Below are positions 7,394 to 8,627 of a DNA stretch of 8,627 bases, in pieces. This DNA is from JBGPIT01 sp041485125. GTDB lineage: Bacteria; Desulfobacterota; Binatia; UTPRO1. Numbering within the stretch: the stretch's first letter is position 1; every line of letters starts with the position of its first letter. The notes beneath the pieces are model-generated. The model saw nothing but the letters and a program-made list of their open reading frames with translations. It searched no databases and had not been told where the DNA came from. Location: assembly GCA_041485125.1 (NCBI GenBank), contig JBGPIT010000216.1:1-8627 (forward strand), in the 5' to 3' direction. A program made the translations under genes and the position numbers.

Positions 7394-7858
7394 ATGATGC
7401 GCTCCATCGTTTGGACGTTCGTCGCCGTCGCCATCGCCGTCCTGAGCACGGCGGCAAGTGCCCAGCCGGGGCCCGGCCGCCGAATGCGCGGAGACGGCGC
7501 CTCGGGAATGGGCCACGACGCGCGGATGTACGACCCACGAACCGTCGAGACCCTATCGGGAGAGGTCGTGCGTGTGGAGCACGTCGCTTCGACACGCGGC
7601 ATGGGGGGCGGCGTACACCTCGTCCTGCGAACGAGCGACAAGACCGTCTCCGTGCATCTCGGCCCCGCGCACTACGTAGACCGCCAAGACGTGAAGCTCG
7701 CGGCCGGCGATCGCATCGACGTGAAGGGCTCGCGGGTGACCGTCGACGGGGGATCGGCGATCATTGCCGCCGAGGTCAAGAAGGGCGACCACACGCTCGT
7801 CCTCCGCGACGCGGCAGGCATTCCCAGGTGGAGCCGCGGTCGGCGTGCGCACCCGTGA
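7394..7858 (+). CDS. Small secreted protein with OB-fold-like, MamS-like domain
   Basis: A 154-residue exported protein. Seen: a classic signal peptide (MMRS, hydrophobic IVWTFVAVAIAVLSTA, likely cleavage after ASA at residue 23), a Gly/Arg/Met-rich linker (24-46), and a compact beta-rich domain (about 50-147): VETLSGEVVRVEHV (51-64), GGGVHLVLRTSDKTVSVHLG (71-90), AHYVDRQDVKLAAGDRIDVK (92-111), GGSAIIAAEVKKGDHTLVLR (119-138) and GIPRWS (142-147). This pattern is familiar from small periplasmic proteins that databases label either DNA-binding protein or MamS-like magnetosome protein; the export signal argues against a DNA-binding role. No Cys, heme motif or metal cluster is visible. Molecular function is unknown. 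It is divergent from the pump operon and ends 76 bases before the Cys-leader ORF, with no terminator of its own, so readthrough would stop at the hairpin at 8047-8072 unless attenuation is relieved. Confidence 0.8.
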   Translation: MMRSIVWTFVAVAIAVLSTAASAQPGPGRRMRGDGASGMGHDARMYDPRTVETLSGEVVRVEHVASTRGMGGGVHLVLRTSDKTVSVHLGPAHYVDRQDVKLAAGDRIDVKGSRVTVDGGSAIIAAEVKKGDHTLVLRDAAGIPRWSRGRRAHP

Positions 7859-7896
7859 CGTCTCCACGCGCGAGATCAGCCGACTCATAAAGTCTG

Positions 7897-7925
7897 TTGA
7901 CAGAAGAATCCCGGTCGGCGATAAG
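7897..7925 (+). promoter_or_regulatory. Sigma-70-type promoter for the Cys leader / sulfate-binding protein unit
   Basis: A perfect TTGACA (7897-7902) is followed after exactly 17 bases by GATAAG (7920-7925), four of six matches to TATAAT. The expected transcription start is about 7931-7934, immediately before the ATG at 7935, so the first ORF would be translated from an mRNA with almost no 5' UTR. This is the best promoter in the window, and its position makes the downstream leader features read as one designed unit. Confidence 0.75.
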
Positions 7926-7934
7926 CACCGCACA

Positions 7935-8021
7935 ATGTTTTCGATCGCGACCTGTTGTTGCTGTCTTCCTTGCACCGGGGCCTCCTTCGCCCACGGTCGC
8001 GTCGCGGTCGCCTGTAGCTGA
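7935..8021 (+). CDS. Polycysteine leader peptide 1 (28 aa), putative Cys-responsive attenuator ORF
   Basis: The ORF encodes MFSIATCCCCLPCTGASF followed by AHGRVAVACS and TGA. Codons 7-10 are four consecutive Cys (TGT TGT TGC TGT, 7953-7964), with further Cys at codon 13 (7971-7973) and codon 27 (8013-8015). It starts where the promoter predicts the transcript to begin, so it is probably leaderless or nearly so, which explains the absence of a ribosome site. Known parallel: in mycobacteria, short leaderless polycysteine ORFs act as Cys-responsive attenuators of sulfur genes. Here an intrinsic terminator follows 25 bases after the stop, and the first full gene downstream is a sulfate-binding protein. 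Inference: Cys-tRNA shortage stalls the ribosome at codons 7-10 and favours an antiterminator. The frame extends upstream in the DNA, but that part overlaps the previous gene and precedes the promoter. The TGT preference contrasts with all-TGC Cys use in the reductase gene. Confidence 0.75.
   Translation: MFSIATCCCCLPCTGASFAHGRVAVACS
7975..7983 (+). promoter_or_regulatory. Candidate antiterminator arm
   Basis: CCGGGGCCT can pair with AGGCCCGG at 8046-8053, the 5' arm of the terminator, as eight base pairs with G7980 bulged; this would exclude the terminator fold. The arm begins about 10 bases after the fourth Cys codon, near the expected front edge of a ribosome stalled in the Cys run. An alternative local hairpin GGGC (7978-7981) with GCCC (7989-7992) would hide this arm. 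A second, weaker option is CGCCT (8009-8013) with AGGCG (8054-8058), which a ribosome at the leader stop codon would cover. The pairings are visible; which one operates is inference. Confidence 0.45.
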
Positions 8022-8046
8022 AGCGAACCAATCCACGCGTACCAAA

Positions 8047-8077
8047 GGCCCGGAGGCGCAAGCCCCCGGGCCTTTTT
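8047..8077 (+). terminator. Intrinsic terminator / attenuator after leader peptide 1
   Basis: GGCCCGGAGGC (8047-8057), loop GCAA (8058-8061), GCCCCCGGGCC (8062-8072), then TTTTT (8073-8077). The stem is 11 bp with one A-C mismatch (8054/8065), closed by a stable GNRA loop, and AAA at 8044-8046 can extend it into the T tract. It is the only clear intrinsic terminator in the window. It lies between leader ORF 1 and leader ORF 2, so any transcript reaching the sulfate-binding gene from the promoter at 7897 must pass it. Confidence 0.88.
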
Positions 8078-8105
8078 CGTTTCTGCGATCCAGCGGAACG
8101 TACGT

Positions 8106-8117
8106 AGAGGAGAGGAG
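8106..8117 (+). promoter_or_regulatory. Ribosome binding site of leader ORF 2
   Basis: AGAGGAGAGGAG is an extended, duplicated purine-rich ribosome site ending 5 bases before the ATG at 8123. It makes the small ORF at 8123 a credible translated frame and is itself complementary to the CTCCTC units inside that ORF. Confidence 0.65.
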
Positions 8118-8122
8118 CCGAC

Positions 8123-8263
8123 ATGGAACGCGATAGCAAACCCCACCCAAGCGCGGCACGCACGCTACCGGCGTCCGTCGCCGCCATTCCGTTCTCCACC
8201 CGCATCACCTCCTCCTCCTCCTCCTCCTGTTGTCGCCCCTCCTGTTGTCGTCGCGCGGCCTGA
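8123..8263 (+). CDS. Ser/Cys-rich leader peptide 2 (46 aa), putative second attenuator ORF
   Basis: The frame opens with MERDSKPHPSAARTLP and ends TSSSSSSCCRPSCCRRAA before TGA at 8261-8263. Codons 30-35 are six consecutive TCC (Ser, 8210-8227), followed directly by TGT TGT (8228-8233), CGC CCC TCC, and TGT TGT (8243-8248). All four Cys codons are TGT. A strong ribosome site precedes it, it lies after the attenuator hairpin of leader 1 and 88 bases before the sulfate-binding protein start. It has no recognisable domain, signal peptide or homologue known to me. Serine is the carbon precursor of Cys through O-acetylserine, so a combined Ser/Cys control run is biologically sensible. Inference: a second leader peptide, possibly acting on translation of the next gene. 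Alternatively the Ser run is only a trinucleotide repeat, but the adjoining Cys pairs make that less satisfying. Confidence 0.6.
   Translation: MERDSKPHPSAARTLPASVAAIPFSTRITSSSSSSCCRPSCCRRAA
8210..8227 (+). repeat. (TCC)6 trinucleotide repeat inside leader ORF 2
   Basis: Six perfect TCC units, in frame as Ser codons. On the RNA they form repeated CUCC units that resemble the 16S anti-Shine-Dalgarno sequence; CTCCTC can pair with GAGGAG in the ribosome site of the sulfate-binding gene (8338-8343) and with that of leader ORF 2 (8106-8117). As a simple repeat it may also vary in copy number between strains without breaking the frame. Confidence 0.8.
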
Positions 8264-8268
8264 GCGCG
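8252..8268 (+). promoter_or_regulatory. Small hairpin with the leader 2 stop codon in its loop
   Basis: CGCGC (8252-8256) pairs with GCGCG (8264-8268), leaving a 7-base loop that contains the TGA stop. A terminating ribosome would melt it. The role is inferred only, and GC-rich 5-bp hairpins are common here. Confidence 0.3.
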
Positions 8269-8307
8269 TTCACCCCTTCTTCCGACATTCCCGATTGCAG
8301 CAGTTGA

Positions 8308-8336
8308 GCGGCCGAGCCGTAAGAACGGCTCGCCGC
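8308..8336 (+). promoter_or_regulatory. Stable hairpin adjoining the ribosome site of the sulfate-binding protein gene
   Basis: GCGG (8308-8311), bulged C8312, CGAGCCGT (8313-8320), loop AAGA, ACGGCTCG (8325-8332), CCGC (8333-8336): 12 base pairs with one bulge. It ends 2 bases before the AGGAG at 8339-8343 and has no T tract, so it is not an intrinsic terminator. It may position or limit ribosome access, or insulate the ribosome site from the upstream CTCC repeats. Confidence 0.6.
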
Positions 8337-8338
8337 AG

Positions 8339-8343
8339 AGGAG
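8339..8343 (+). promoter_or_regulatory. Ribosome binding site of the sulfate-binding protein gene
   Basis: AGGAG, 8 bases before the ATG at 8352, fixes the start that gives a complete signal peptide. It lies directly after the 12-bp hairpin and is complementary to the CTCC units in leader ORF 2. Confidence 0.8.
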
Positions 8344-8351
8344 AAGCCCCC

Positions 8352-8627
8352 ATGAAGACGAGACTCGTTGCCGTGGTCGCAGCGGCGCTCACGATGATCG
8401 GCGGCGCACGCATCGCCGGCGCCGAAACCCTGAACCTCCTGAACGTCTCCTACGACCCGACACGCGAGCTGTGGCGCGACGTCAACTCCCACTTCATTCC
8501 GCAATACCAGAAGACCGCGGGCGCGACGCTCGACATCAAGCAGTCGCACGGCGGCTCGGGAACGCAGGCACGCGCCGTCATCGACGGCCTCGAGGCCGAC
8601 GTCGTGACCTTGGCGATGTGGCCGGAC
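8352..8627 (+). CDS. Sulfate ABC transporter periplasmic substrate-binding protein (N-terminal 92 codons)
   Basis: The product captures sulfate (or thiosulfate) in the periplasm and delivers it to a CysTWA-type importer, the entry step of Cys synthesis. Seen: a signal peptide (MKTR, hydrophobic LVAVVAAALTMIGG, likely cleavage after AGA at residue 24), then the Sbp/CysP-typical mature start ETLNLLNVSYDPTREL (25-40), and the binding-site motif KQSHGGSGTQARAVIDGLEA (63-82) followed by DVVTLA. The gene runs off the right edge; the family is usually about 330-350 residues, so roughly three quarters is missing. Ser66 and the GGSG loop belong to the region that contacts sulfate in relatives. It sits behind the promoter, two leader ORFs, attenuator and hairpin described above, which makes it the likely regulated target. 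Sulfate versus thiosulfate preference cannot be told from this part; the rest of the transporter presumably follows. Confidence 0.92.
   Translation, partial: MKTRLVAVVAAALTMIGGARIAGAETLNLLNVSYDPTRELWRDVNSHFIPQYQKTAGATLDIKQSHGGSGTQARAVIDGLEADVVTLAMWPD

Noticed and set aside
7764..7934. Upstream extension of the Cys leader frame to an ATG at 7764
   Set aside because: It overlaps the MamS-like gene and starts before the promoter at 7897-7925; the Cys-rich part alone fits the predicted transcript.
8308..8343. Hairpin before the sulfate-binding gene as a second intrinsic terminator
   Set aside because: No T tract follows; the next bases are the purine-rich ribosome site.
7859..8351. A known cysteine T-box or SAM riboswitch in the 5' region
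   Set aside because: I see neither the conserved T-box sequence nor a SAM-aptamer core; the leader ORFs and terminator explain the region better.
8205..8549. A 114-codon minus-strand frame across the leader region
   Set aside because: It is antisense to leader 2 and the sulfate-binding gene, ends in a poly-Arg run from the (TCC)6 repeat, and has no ribosome site or recognisable domain.

Overview
The window is a GC-rich bacterial segment: strong G/C third-position bias, long spurious antisense reading frames, and Gram-negative envelope genes (RND pump, adaptor, TolC-type outer-membrane lipoprotein). It fits a proteobacterium-like Gram-negative; I cannot place it further. Two divergent units meet near 7180-7394.

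Left unit (minus strand, 7180 down to 1). A tightly packed operon runs: a 28-codon reading frame that looks like the surviving N-terminus of a DUF2892 inner-membrane protein; a TolC-type outer-membrane factor; a periplasmic adaptor; an RND permease; and a flavoprotein of the CoA-disulfide/polysulfide reductase family fused to a rhodanese domain, cut by the left edge. The last three junctions are all 4-base ATGA overlaps, so the tripartite pump and the reductase-rhodanese protein are probably made as one translationally coupled set. The reductase has serine where the family's redox-active cysteine normally lies. DUF2892, rhodanese and CoA-disulfide-reductase-like proteins point to sulfur-species handling, but the pump substrate is unknown.

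Right unit (plus strand). At 7394-7858 lies a small secreted protein with an OB-fold-like, MamS-like domain. From 7897 to 8351 there is an elaborate regulatory leader: a near-consensus sigma-70 promoter, an almost leaderless 28-codon ORF with four consecutive Cys codons (six Cys in total), a strong intrinsic terminator with a GCAA loop, a second 46-codon ORF with its own ribosome site, six tandem Ser (TCC) codons and two Cys-Cys pairs, then a 12-bp hairpin next to the ribosome site of a sulfate-binding protein gene (8352 onward, cut by the right edge).

The main discovery candidate is this tandem leader. It looks like a two-stage Cys (and perhaps Ser) sensing attenuator controlling sulfate uptake: a transcriptional stage (Cys leader plus terminator) followed by a stage that may be translational (Ser/Cys leader whose Ser codons are also complementary to Shine-Dalgarno sequences). 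In the leaders 8 of 10 Cys codons are TGT, whereas all five Cys codons of the reductase gene are TGC, as expected if slow codons were favoured for stalling.
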